Shown here: positions 55,632 to 64,000 of the stretch, in pieces
Layout of the letters: the number at the start of each line of letters is the position of its first letter
Numbering within the stretch: the stretch's first letter is position 1
From: Teredinibacter franksiae
GTDB taxonomy: Bacteria; Pseudomonadota; Gammaproteobacteria; Pseudomonadales; Cellvibrionaceae
Assembly: GCF_014218805.1 (NCBI RefSeq)
Contig: NZ_JACJUV010000001.1
Location: 3,298,501 to 3,362,500, forward strand
Reading direction: 5' to 3'
Length of the DNA: 64,000 bases
Notes under the pieces: generated by a model
What the model was told of the DNA's origin: nothing
What the model saw: only the letters and a program-made list of their open reading frames with translations
The model's database searches: none
Made by a program: the position numbers and the translations under genes

Positions 55632-57394
55632 TAATTCAGCTCTACCTTCAGGCGGTCCAAGGTTTCACGGATAACACTGCTTTGAGGGGTTAGCTTTAGC
55701 CCTTGTTGCCATATTTTCCGGGCTTCGGCCTCGCCACCGGTTACCCAGAGAACCTCCCCCAGGTGTGCGGCGATTTCGTGGTCGGGCATAGCTATCATAG
55801 CCTGGCGCAGGTGTTCAAGTGCTTGGTTGTAGTTGCCCCTGCGGAATTCAATCCAGCCCATGCTATCGATGACGGCGGGATCGTCGGGGGTAAGCTTAAA
55901 AGCTTTGCTTATATAAATGTAGGCTTCATCTAAGCGCTCTGTGCGGTCGGCAAGCGTGTATCCCAGGGCGTTCAGGGCGGCGGCGTTATTGGGCGCCAGG
56001 GTTAGAATGAGTTTTAGGTCCTGTTCGGCGCCAGTAATGTAGTCTATACGGGTGTAGAGCATGGCGCGGGAGTAGAGTAGGCGCGTGCTGTCGGGAAATT
56101 CCTCGAGCCCATCGCTGAGCACGTGTCCGGCTGCTTTCATCTGCCCGGCGGTGGCCATGACATCGGATTCAAGCATGTACAAGCCTTCGCGATAGCTGCC
56201 TTGAACCTGTTCGCGCTGTTCGCGTATTAGGTTCAGCGCTTCTAGTTCTCGACCGCTGTTACCTAAAATGGCGGTTGCGTGGGACATGGCCGCGAGATAG
56301 CTGCGCCCCTCCTTTACCTGCGTGTAGTGCGTTAGCGCGGCTTCGTTCTGGTTGTTTTTCTCGTGGATCTCTCCTAGGTGGTAGTTGGCTGATGAGAGAT
56401 AAAAGCCTTTTTCCACCAGGCTGCGAAAATGCGTAGCCGAGCTTTCTAAGTGGCCCAGTTCTTTTTCGACAAGAGCCAATGAGAATAGAACTTCTGTATC
56501 GTTGGGTGATTGGTTGTGCAGGGTTTGAAACTGTCGGCGGCTCTCGTTAAGGTCTGAGGCTGAAATGACGCGGGCATAACGCGCGCGCAGGGTATAGTTA
56601 TCGGGATTATCAGCGACTAACTTACCCAGTTTTTGCAACGCTAGGTCCTGCTTGCCCATTTGTTGGAGAATGCTGGTCTCCTGAAACGCTGCACGAATAT
56701 TGGCAGGGTCTTGCTCTAGCACGCGATTTACGATCGCTAGGGCTTCTTCTTTGCGGTCGGCCTGTTGCAGTAATACGCTATAGCCAAGCAGCAATTGCTG
56801 GTTCTCTGGGTGTTGCTCTAAAAGTTGTTGGTAGCTTGCGCTTAGGGTTTGGCTCGCTTGAATGTCGCCTTCGGAGGCTTTCAGGGCAATGGCATCGAAG
56901 GCGCCGGTGCCGCCCAGCGTAAGTACGCGTGATGAGAGTTTAAATGCCTCTTCTAGGCGATTCGCCTCAATGAGTTCGGCGGTGGCAATAAGCAGTGCGT
57001 CACTGTTTTTTGGTTCTAAGTCGACCCATAATTCGGACATCTCCAGAGCCGGCTGATGGGCCTGGAGTATGCGTGCTATTTGAGTGGCGCGAGCGGTAAC
57101 ATCGGGGTCTCGAGTGGAGATCGACTGCTGGACGTAGTTGCTCAGGGCAATGTCGTAGCGTTTGCGGTCGATCGCCATTTCCGCAACTAGCAGGGCATAA
57201 AGCGTATCGGTTTCAAAGCTGCGATCCGCCACTTTTGTCGGTTCTACCAAAGTTTCCGGCGTTGGCGCGGCAGTTTGTTCGCTAGTGCCTGTGGTAGCGC
57301 AACCCTGTAGGGCAAGGCCAATAACAAGCAGGCTGCCGAGAAGTCGTCCCAGCGGCGCTGGTGTGAATGTGGTGCGTAATACTGGAATTATCAT
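55631..57394 (-). CDS. Tetratricopeptide-repeat lipoprotein
   Basis: 587-aa envelope lipoprotein. Signal with lipobox LALQGC near residue 32, then about ten or more TPR-like 34-residue repeats through most of the protein (for example NIRAAFQETSILQQMGKQDLA; NAAALNALGYTLADRTERL; DPAVIDSMGWIEFRRGNYNQA). A scaffold for protein partners, function not known. Start uncertain: ATG 57394 has a good signal peptide but no RBS; TTG 57463 has GGGGAG but would put 55 residues before the lipobox. Same operon as lolB. Confidence 0.8.
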   Translation of the reverse strand: MIIPVLRTTFTPAPLGRLLGSLLVIGLALQGCATTGTSEQTAAPTPETLVEPTKVADRSFETDTLYALLVAEMAIDRKRYDIALSNYVQQSISTRDPDVTARATQIARILQAHQPALEMSELWVDLEPKNSDALLIATAELIEANRLEEAFKLSSRVLTLGGTGAFDAIALKASEGDIQASQTLSASYQQLLEQHPENQQLLLGYSVLLQQADRKEEALAIVNRVLEQDPANIRAAFQETSILQQMGKQDLALQKLGKLVADNPDNYTLRARYARVISASDLNESRRQFQTLHNQSPNDTEVLFSLALVEKELGHLESSATHFRSLVEKGFYLSSANYHLGEIHEKNNQNEAALTHYTQVKEGRSYLAAMSHATAILGNSGRELEALNLIREQREQVQGSYREGLYMLESDVMATAGQMKAAGHVLSDGLEEFPDSTRLLYSRAMLYTRIDYITGAEQDLKLILTLAPNNAAALNALGYTLADRTERLDEAYIYISKAFKLTPDDPAVIDSMGWIEFRRGNYNQALEHLRQAMIAMPDHEIAAHLGEVLWVTGGEAEARKIWQQGLKLTPQSSVIRETLDRLKVELN

Positions 57395-57626
57395 AATATA
57401 TGTACTGCTGAGCTTCCTGGATTTGGTCCGTTTGCGGGGCCTGGTTTCAACCAGTCTTTTCAAATAGACTCCCCGTTTGCAGTTAGGTTTCGCCGGGACG
57501 TACCGGTCAGTATAACAAGCCTGAAGGGGTTATGGCGTAACTCGATTTTAAGCGATTCTGCTTATTCCTTGCCTTATCGGATCGCAACACAGAAAATGGT
57601 CGGCTTTTCTCATTCCTTAATTCCGT

Positions 57627-58880
57627 ATGACGCTTCTTGCACTGGGCATTAATCACAATACCGCGAGTCTTGATATTCGTGAGAAAGTGGCCTTTACCCC
57701 CGCTCAGGCGGAAGAGGCGCTGAAGGGCGCCCTCGCCTGCGACTTAGCCAGTGAGGTGGCTATACTATCGACGTGTAATCGCACAGAAATATACTGCCAA
57801 ACGAACGGTGATGTCGACGCGATTCTAGCCTGGCTAGCGGAAATCAAAAACGCTGATACTCAGGCTTTGAAGGGCTGTCATTACGTTTATGCAGGCCAGG
57901 AAGCGGCGCGTCATATGATGAGCGTTGCCGCCGGGCTCGACTCTTTGGTGCTTGGGGAGCCGCAAATATTGGGGCAAATGAAATCCTGCTATGCAGTATC
58001 CCGCGAAGCTGGGGTGCTGGGCAGTTGTTTACACGATGTTTTTCAGCGCGTATTTGCGATTGCCAAGCGCGTGCGTTCAGACACTGCCATTGGCGAAAAC
58101 CCCGTATCTGTGGCCTATGCAGCGGTAACGCTGGCGCAGCAAATTTTTTCTGACCTGAAGCAGGATACGGCTTTACTTATTGGCGCCGGTGAAACCATTG
58201 AACTGGTGGCAAGGCATCTTAAAAACCAGAATATTCATCAGCTGATTATTGCCAACCGAACACTCGAAAATGCCCGTCACGTCGCTGAAGAGTTAGGTGC
58301 AGAGGCCATTTTACTGGCCGACATCCCCGAGTACCTGCCCCGGGCTGACATCGTGATATCATCCACCGCCAGTCAATTGCCGCTTTTGGGTAAGGGGGCG
58401 GTCGAAGCGGCGTTGCGCGCACGTAAGCACAAGCCGATGTTTATGGTCGATATCGCTGTTCCTCGTGATATTGAGACCCAGGTTGGCGAGCTAGCCGACG
58501 TATACCTTTATACCGTTGACGACCTAAAAGAGGTTATTGACGAAAACCGAAAATCCCGAGAACAAGCAGCGGAAATCGCCCGGGATATTATTCAGGAAGG
58601 TGTTGACCGTTTCGGGCACGACCAACGGGCGCAGTCGGCAGTGAACGTTGTTAAGCGCTTTCGGCAGCAAACCGATGCGTTGCGTGAACAGGAATTACAG
58701 AAAAGCCTCAAGGCTCTTGAGGCCGGTGCAGACCCCGCCGAAGTCATGAATAATCTGGCCCGTAATCTCACCAACAAATTTTTACATCAGCCCACTTCTG
58801 AGCTAAAGCGCGCGAGTGCCAATGGCAAACAGCAGTTGTTGTCTGATTTCGAGCAGTTATTCGGTTTACTGGATGACTGA
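57627..58880 (+). CDS. hemA: Glutamyl-tRNA reductase
   Basis: 417-aa enzyme of the C5 heme pathway. Catalytic C50 in ILSTCNRTEIYC, the NADPH site LLIGAGETIELVARHL and the C-terminal dimerisation helix are intact. Divergent from the TPR-lolB-ispE group. First gene of hemA-prfA-prmC-moeB. Confidence 0.97.
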   Translation: MTLLALGINHNTASLDIREKVAFTPAQAEEALKGALACDLASEVAILSTCNRTEIYCQTNGDVDAILAWLAEIKNADTQALKGCHYVYAGQEAARHMMSVAAGLDSLVLGEPQILGQMKSCYAVSREAGVLGSCLHDVFQRVFAIAKRVRSDTAIGENPVSVAYAAVTLAQQIFSDLKQDTALLIGAGETIELVARHLKNQNIHQLIIANRTLENARHVAEELGAEAILLADIPEYLPRADIVISSTASQLPLLGKGAVEAALRARKHKPMFMVDIAVPRDIETQVGELADVYLYTVDDLKEVIDENRKSREQAAEIARDIIQEGVDRFGHDQRAQSAVNVVKRFRQQTDALREQELQKSLKALEAGADPAEVMNNLARNLTNKFLHQPTSELKRASANGKQQLLSDFEQLFGLLDD

Positions 58881-58922
58881 TAGTTAGATTGAGTGAACAA
58901 GCACTAGTGAATTAAGCAATAC

Positions 58923-60005
58923 ATGAAAGATTCAATAAAAGAAAAACTGGAACACCTAGTAGAGCGTTACGATGAAGTTGGCGTGCTGTTGGGCGACGCC
59001 GAGATTATTTCAAACCAGGATAAATTCCGGGATCTGGGAAGAGAGTATGCCGAACTAGAACCGGTGGTGCAGTGTTTTCAGGCGTATTGCACGGTACGCG
59101 ATAACGTGGAGGAAGCGCGGCTGTTGATGGCAGACGGCGATGCTGATATGCGCGAAATGGCTGAGGAAGAGTTCAAAGCTAATCAGTCGCAAATTGAGCC
59201 GTTGGAGCTGGCGCTGCAAAAATTATTATTGCCAAAAGACCCCAACGACGGAAAAAATGTGTTTCTTGAAATACGTGCAGGAACCGGTGGAGACGAAGCT
59301 GCTATTTTCTCCGGTGACCTGTTTCGCATGTACTCACGCTTTGCTGAAAACCGCGGTTGGCGAATTGAAATTGTGAGTGAAAACACCGGTGACCATGGCG
59401 GCTATAAAGAAATTATTACCCGTGTAGTGGGGCAGGGTGTTTATTCCCAGATGAAGTTTGAATCTGGTGCTCATCGCGTTCAGCGAGTGCCCGAAACTGA
59501 ATCTCAGGGGCGTATTCATACTTCAGCTTGTACGGTTGCGATTATGCCTGAGGCCGACGAAGCGGACGAAGTGGATATCAACAAAGGCGATTTACGTATC
59601 GATACCTTTCGCGCATCCGGCGCGGGCGGGCAACACGTTAACAAAACTGATTCAGCTATTCGTATTACGCATATTCCTACCGGTGTTGTGGTTGAATGCC
59701 AAGACGAAAGATCCCAGCACAAGAACAAAGCCAAGGCCATGTCGTTATTAGCCGCACGTTTAAACAATGCTCAGCAGGAGCAGGCGGCGGCGGAGCAAGC
59801 CAGTGAGCGCAAAAGTTTAGTGGGCAGTGGTGATCGTTCGGAGCGTATTCGCACCTATAATTACCCTCAGGGACGCGTAACGGATCACCGCATTAATCTT
59901 ACCCTTTATAAACTCGATGAAATTATGGAAGGTGGTTTGGGCGATGTGGTACAGCCATTGGTTAACGAGCATCAGGCCGACCAGTTGGCGGCTTTGAGTA
60001 ACTGA
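58923..60005 (+). CDS. prfA: Peptide chain release factor 1
   Basis: 360 aa, the E. coli length. GGQ motif at 235-237 in [15 protein letters not shown]; stop-codon recognition PxT-type region is [16 protein letters not shown]237 is the substrate of the PrmC encoded next. 42 bases after hemA. Confidence 0.98.
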   Translation: MKDSIKEKLEHLVERYDEVGVLLGDAEIISNQDKFRDLGREYAELEPVVQCFQAYCTVRDNVEEARLLMADGDADMREMAEEEFKANQSQIEPLELALQKLLLPKDPNDGKNVFLEIRAGTGGDEAAIFSGDLFRMYSRFAENRGWRIEIVSENTGDHGGYKEIITRVVGQGVYSQMKFESGAHRVQRVPETESQGRIHTSACTVAIMPEADEADEVDINKGDLRIDTFRASGAGGQHVNKTDSAIRITHIPTGVVVECQDERSQHKNKAKAMSLLAARLNNAQQEQAAAEQASERKSLVGSGDRSERIRTYNYPQGRVTDHRINLTLYKLDEIMEGGLGDVVQPLVNEHQADQLAALSN

Positions 60006-60018
60006 TTATAACAGGCCT

Positions 60019-60855
60019 ATGCGAATAACCGTTGCTGATTGTCTTAGGCGCGCGAGCGAATTGGAGTCGATCAGTGACAGTGCTCGTTTAGATGTCGAAT
60101 TACTGTTGGGGCATGTTCTCGAAAAAAATCGAACATGGCTTTTTACCTGGCCGGAAAAACTTGTTGCCGAGGATGCCCACTCAACATTTTTAACATTATT
60201 GAAGCGAAGAGTGCAGGGCGAGCCCATTGCGCATATTCTTGGCGAGCGAGAATTCTGGTCGCTCCCTCTGTATGTGGATTCCTCAACGCTTATTCCCCGG
60301 CCCGATACCGAAGCGCTAGTAGAAACGGCCATAGCGCTAACAACTTCACCTGATAACATTCTTGATTTGGGTACCGGTACCGGTGCTATCGCTTTGGCCT
60401 TAGCGAGTGAATTTCCGAACGCCAACGTTGTGGCTGTGGATAAATCACCACAGGCTGTCGCGCTTGCGCAACGAAACCTGCAGCGCCTGCAGTTTAATCA
60501 TGTCACTATTTTGGAGAGTGACTGGTTTGCAGCGCTGAAAAAACAGCGGTTCGACGTTATTGTGAGTAACCCACCCTATATTGACGAGCATGACCCACAC
60601 CTAGCACAGGGTGATGTTCGTTTTGAGCCGGTCAGTGCGTTGATTGCCGGTGAAGCGGGGCTGGCGGATATTCGCTTCATTATTGAGTCGGCACAAAAAC
60701 ACCTTTCCCTAGGCGGTGTGCTTTTGTTGGAGCATGGTTGGCGGCAGGCGCAAGCGGTGCAGCGTCTGTTTGAACAAAATGGCTACACAAAGATTGAAAC
60801 ACGAAAAGATATAGGCGGTAATGACCGCGTAACCTTGGGTTGGAAGCCACAATGA
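60019..60855 (+). CDS. prmC: Release factor glutamine methyltransferase
   Basis: 278-aa SAM-dependent enzyme that N5-methylates the GGQ glutamine of release factors. SAM site ILDLGTGTGAIALALA and catalytic NPPY in VIVSNPPYIDEHD are intact; the N-terminal helical release-factor-binding domain is present. 13 bases after prfA. Confidence 0.97.
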   Translation: MRITVADCLRRASELESISDSARLDVELLLGHVLEKNRTWLFTWPEKLVAEDAHSTFLTLLKRRVQGEPIAHILGEREFWSLPLYVDSSTLIPRPDTEALVETAIALTTSPDNILDLGTGTGAIALALASEFPNANVVAVDKSPQAVALAQRNLQRLQFNHVTILESDWFAALKKQRFDVIVSNPPYIDEHDPHLAQGDVRFEPVSALIAGEAGLADIRFIIESAQKHLSLGGVLLLEHGWRQAQAVQRLFEQNGYTKIETRKDIGGNDRVTLGWKPQ

Positions 60856-61595
60856 ACGACGAGCAACTGCTGCGCTATAGCCGCCAAATTTTATTGCCAC
60901 AAATTGATGTGCAGGGGCAGGAAAAAATACTGGCTGCACGGGTGCTGCTCATTGGTATGGGTGGCCTTGGCTCGCCTGCGGCCATGTATCTGGCGGCGGC
61001 TGGGGTAGGCGAGTTGGTGCTGGTCGATGATGACTGTGTTGATGAAACAAACCTGCAGCGACAAATCGTTTACACGGAAAAGCATGTGGGGGAATTAAAG
61101 GTAGAGTCTGCAAAGCAAACGTTGCAGTCAATAAACACCGCCATAAAAATTGTTACTTTTGCACAGCGTTTAGATGTCGAGACTATGGCTGAGCAGGTTG
61201 CGCAGGCCGACGTTGTGTTGGATTGCTCGGATAATCTCGAAACCCGTCAGCGGGTAAATCGCATTTGTTTTGAAAGAAAAAAACCGCTGGTAAGTGGTGC
61301 GGCTATTCGAATGGAAGGGCAGTTGGTGGTGTTTGATTTTCGTGATGATACAACCCCCTGTTATCAGTGTTTATATGCCGTAACCGGAGAAGAGCCGTTA
61401 AGTTGTTCTCAAAGTGGCATTCTAGGGCCGGTGGTCGGTATTGTGGGTACACATCAAGCATTAGAGGCGTTAAAGATTATTTCCGGAGTGAGTGCTTTTG
61501 CCCGAGGGCGGTTAGGGATTTTTGACGGGGTGAACGGCGAGTGGCGATATTTGAATTTTGCTAAAGATTTAGGGTGTGCTTGTTGTGGTTCGTAG
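60852..61595 (+). CDS. moeB: Molybdopterin-synthase adenylyltransferase MoeB/ThiF family
   Basis: 247-aa E1-like adenylyltransferase. ATP site LLIGMGGLGSPAAMYLAAAGVG, DDDCVDETNLQRQIVY and zinc-ligand pairs CYQC and CACC are present. ATG 60852 overlaps the prmC stop by 4 bases (ATGA). MoeB and ThiF differ little in sequence; the prfA-prmC-moeB order favours MoeB, though a role with any sulfur carrier is possible. Confidence 0.9.
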   Translation: MNDEQLLRYSRQILLPQIDVQGQEKILAARVLLIGMGGLGSPAAMYLAAAGVGELVLVDDDCVDETNLQRQIVYTEKHVGELKVESAKQTLQSINTAIKIVTFAQRLDVETMAEQVAQADVVLDCSDNLETRQRVNRICFERKKPLVSGAAIRMEGQLVVFDFRDDTTPCYQCLYAVTGEEPLSCSQSGILGPVVGIVGTHQALEALKIISGVSAFARGRLGIFDGVNGEWRYLNFAKDLGCACCGS

Positions 61596-61679
61596 GTTTT
61601 TTTGTGGAGGGTTTACACCGCTGTTTTATGTGAACGTTTATGTGGGCGCCTAATTAAAAAATAATGGCTGGCCAATAAG

Positions 61680-61713
61680 AAAAAGCCCAGACTGAATTCA
61701 GTCTGGGCTTTTT
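61680..61713. terminator. Bidirectional terminator between moeB and the receptor gene
   Basis: A perfect palindrome: AAAAAGCCCAGACTGAA mirrored by TTCAGTCTGGGCTTTTT. A/T tracts on both sides serve both convergent genes. Confidence 0.92.
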
Positions 61714-61743
61714 CTTTAAGTGCTTATTACCGGTGCGCTCTAA

Positions 61744-64000
61744 TTAAAAACGGTAAGCGGCTTCCAGCGCAATTGTCCTTGGTCGCCTAACAAAACTGTA
61801 ATGCGTGTTGGTGTTAAACTGAGAGTCGGATAGCGGCGCATTACCGGTATAGCTGACAATTGTTTCATTCAACAGGTTTTTGCCCAGTACCGCCACACTC
61901 CAGTTGGCGGCATCTATTCCCAAGCGCAGGCCAAGCATGTTGTAGCCTTCAATTTCACCCATTGGGTCTAGGTTTACATGAACCTGTTGGCCGTCAACAT
62001 ACTGCCAATCTAGAATAGACACCCAGTTCAGTTGGTTGGTGAGCGGCCGGTAGTAATCCAGTGACAGGTTGAGTGTGAGTTTCGGCGTATAAACACCGCG
62101 CTTACCGGTGTAATCACAGGTATCAATAGTGCCATTGCCGTCTAGATCTACACCATCTTTCTCTTGGCCCGCATAACAGTTGCCGTTTTTGAAGTCTTTG
62201 TATTCAAAATCGAGGTACGACATACCGTATTGAACTGTCAGTTCGTCTAGTAGCAGTATACGGCCATCGACTTCCAGCCCCTGCACAATAGTTTCTTTGG
62301 CGTTACCCACATTAAACCCTACACCACCATCGAACTGACTTATTTGTAAGTCGTCATAGAGTGTGCGGTAAAGAGAGAAATTTAATTCTGCCCGGCCATC
62401 CCATAGGGTGTTTTTCATGCCTATTTCCATGGCGGTGGCTGTTTCTTCTTCAAATTCATAATGTAGCAATGGGTTGCTTTCGGTCTCCGCAGGTGGCGGG
62501 AAATCATCTGTTCCGCGGACATAATCTACCGCACGGTAATCAAACGAGCCGACATTATTTGAGCGCGGGTCGAAACCGCCCGCTTTGAATCCGGTGGTGA
62601 AAGCCGCGTAGGCCATCATGTCGCCATTAATATCGAATTCTACGTTTAGCAATGGTGTAAAGGCGGATTCACTACGGCTGCCTTCCACGTTATAGCCGCT
62701 GTGCAGTATGGGGTCGCCGCTGTCGGGGAAAATGGTCCCCTGCTGATTCTCTGCCAGGAAGGCGCCCATATAGGTAATACCCACCAGTGGGTCAACCAGC
62801 GGCTGGCCGGTTTCGAGAGTGAGCAGGTCCAAAATCTTGCTGGCGTCTTTGGTTTCTTCGGTATAGCGCGCTCCCAGCGTTATGTGCCAAGCGTCGGAGG
62901 CATTCCAAGTCACGCGGCCGAATGCAGCCCAGGAGCTGGATGTTTGGTCGAAGTCTCGGCGTAGGCCTGTACCGGCCATCACCGGGTAAAAGTTTGTCAG
63001 CAGGTTGGTTTCAGAAATATTAATTTGATCGCTGAAGGTCTGCTCGTAACTTTGATAAAAGGCGCCCGCCAGCCATTCGAAGGTCTCGCCCTGTGGTGAG
63101 GCGAGGCGAAATTCTTGGCTGAATTGTTGGTAATCTTCGGCTAAGTCGAGGTTAAGAATTTCAGCGGCGACAAAATCACAGTCACACAGCTCGTCATAAT
63201 TGAATTCAAGCCAGCCGGTAATGGCGGTGAGCGTGTTGTCCCCCAGTGCGTAATCGGCCTTAAAGGTTAAATTGTTGATTTCGTTTTGACTGAACTCTTC
63301 TTGGTCGGTTTGGCGCACATTGTTTAGCTCGGCTTCGAAGCCGGGTTGGTTGAGAATGTTCAAGAACTGGTTGTAGGTTGGGGCACCCTCGTTGAGCGCA
63401 ACATCGTGGGTGATTTCTATTGCGCGACCAATGGTATCGAATTTACTTTGCTCGGCTTTCAGGTATAAATCGAGGTTGTCGGTTGCCTGCCAGGTTAAGC
63501 TGAGGCGGGCGCCTGTTTCCTCGCGTTGAGGGTGATCAACGTTTAGATATGAGTTGTAGGAATAGCCGTCGTCGGTTAGCTGGCGCACGGCCAGCCGGGC
63601 TTGCAGGGTTTCTGTCAGCGGCCCAGAAATCACACCGTTAATTTCGGTGGTATTGAACTCGGTTTCCTGAGAAATGGACACTTTACCTTCCAGTTCGTCG
63701 GTAGGCGCTGCCGTAGTTAGGTTAAGCGCGCCGGCGATGCTGTTTTTTCCAAAGAGCGTACTTTGTGGGCCTCGAAGTAATTCGGCCCGCTGCATATCCA
63801 TAAGCGGAGCACGGAACAGCTGCGCGCGGCCGTAGTATATGCCGTCGATATACATGCCGACCGACTGCTCAAAGCCCTGGCTGTTATCGGAGCCGATACC
63901 GCGCACTCGCACCTGAGTACTGAAACCAGTTTCAGTAAAATGAAGGTTGGGCAGGTGCACCGTGAGATCGCCTAGGTTTTCAATGCCGGCAGACTCCAGT
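61744..64000 (-). CDS. TonB-dependent receptor (5' end beyond window)
   Basis: Outer-membrane TonB-dependent receptor. The reading frame is open to the window's right edge, so the signal peptide, TonB box and first part of the plug are missing; about 750 residues are seen. Plug motifs: VRVRGIGSDNSQGFEQSVGMYIDG, RAELLRGPQSTLFGKNSIAGALNL. The beta-barrel ends in ...RTIALEAAYRF with the expected terminal aromatic F. Possibly takes up a vitamin, siderophore or glycan; substrate unknown. A GTG at 63960 is internal, not the start. Confidence 0.93.
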   Translation of the reverse strand, partial: LESAGIENLGDLTVHLPNLHFTETGFSTQVRVRGIGSDNSQGFEQSVGMYIDGIYYGRAQLFRAPLMDMQRAELLRGPQSTLFGKNSIAGALNLTTAAPTDELEGKVSISQETEFNTTEINGVISGPLTETLQARLAVRQLTDDGYSYNSYLNVDHPQREETGARLSLTWQATDNLDLYLKAEQSKFDTIGRAIEITHDVALNEGAPTYNQFLNILNQPGFEAELNNVRQTDQEEFSQNEINNLTFKADYALGDNTLTAITGWLEFNYDELCDCDFVAAEILNLDLAEDYQQFSQEFRLASPQGETFEWLAGAFYQSYEQTFSDQINISETNLLTNFYPVMAGTGLRRDFDQTSSSWAAFGRVTWNASDAWHITLGARYTEETKDASKILDLLTLETGQPLVDPLVGITYMGAFLAENQQGTIFPDSGDPILHSGYNVEGSRSESAFTPLLNVEFDINGDMMAYAAFTTGFKAGGFDPRSNNVGSFDYRAVDYVRGTDDFPPPAETESNPLLHYEFEEETATAMEIGMKNTLWDGRAELNFSLYRTLYDDLQISQFDGGVGFNVGNAKETIVQGLEVDGRILLLDELTVQYGMSYLDFEYKDFKNGNCYAGQEKDGVDLDGNGTIDTCDYTGKRGVYTPKLTLNLSLDYYRPLTNQLNWVSILDWQYVDGQQVHVNLDPMGEIEGYNMLGLRLGIDAANWSVAVLGKNLLNETIVSYTGNAPLSDSQFNTNTHYSFVRRPRTIALEAAYRF

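Overview
The window reads as chromosomal DNA of a marine-type gammaproteobacterium. The best fit is the Cellvibrionaceae (Saccharophagus/Teredinibacter-like). This is inferred from the gammaproteobacterial housekeeping order (leuS-lptE-holA; lnt-ybeX-ybeY-ybeZ-miaB; ychF-pth-rplY-prs-tRNA-Gln-ispE-lolB divergent from hemA-prfA-prmC-moeB), a TonB-dependent receptor, and a secreted protein that ends in a CBM2-like module. No insertion sequence, prophage or CRISPR array was found.

Layout. 0.4-7.8 kb: a compact Pil-Chp chemosensory operon (PilG-like, pilH, pilI, pilJ, chpA). 8-12.6 kb: a small lipoprotein, then leuS-lptE-holA. 13-17 kb: a soluble NIT-like protein, a DUF6279 lipoprotein and a diheme cytochrome c. 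17-22.7 kb: lnt, ybeX, ybeY, ybeZ, miaB. 22.8-28.4 kb: small conserved genes (DUF1820, hydrolase, DUF3144, rlmJ, aspartate aminotransferase, GDT1-like, chorismate-lyase-like) and a decayed EAL gene. 28.4-32.3 kb: a 19-bp tandem repeat, a frameshifted solute-binding-protein-like gene, a lipoprotein and a LruC/DUF4114 protein. 32.5-46.4 kb: an exopolysaccharide cluster of Wzx/Wzy type. 46.6-50.1 kb: an H-NOX gas-sensing two-component module. 50.1-61.6 kb: tRNAs and housekeeping genes. 61.7-64 kb: a TonB-dependent receptor cut by the window edge.

The exopolysaccharide cluster is the most interesting part. It encodes an initiating sugar transferase, a WecG/TagA-type glycosyltransferase carrying a degenerate second sugar-transferase domain, a GT-A transferase, two GT2 enzymes, a pyruvyl transferase, flippase, polymerase, chain-length protein and outer-membrane export lipoprotein. 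In its middle sits an NtrC-type sigma-54 activator. Reading the intergenic DNA I find four close matches to the sigma-54 -24/-12 promoter, one in front of each of the four transcription units around the activator. Three of them have a shared GCAAWTTGC palindrome about 90-120 bp upstream. Together these look like a self-contained, locally encoded sigma-54 exopolysaccharide regulon. This is a prediction from sequence, not a demonstrated system.

The H-NOX module (H-NOX, soluble histidine kinase, response regulator with degenerate HD-GYP, and a divergent HTH-receiver protein) resembles the NO-responsive Hno circuitry of Shewanella and Vibrio. It lies directly next to the exopolysaccharide cluster, which suggests, without proving it, a biofilm connection.
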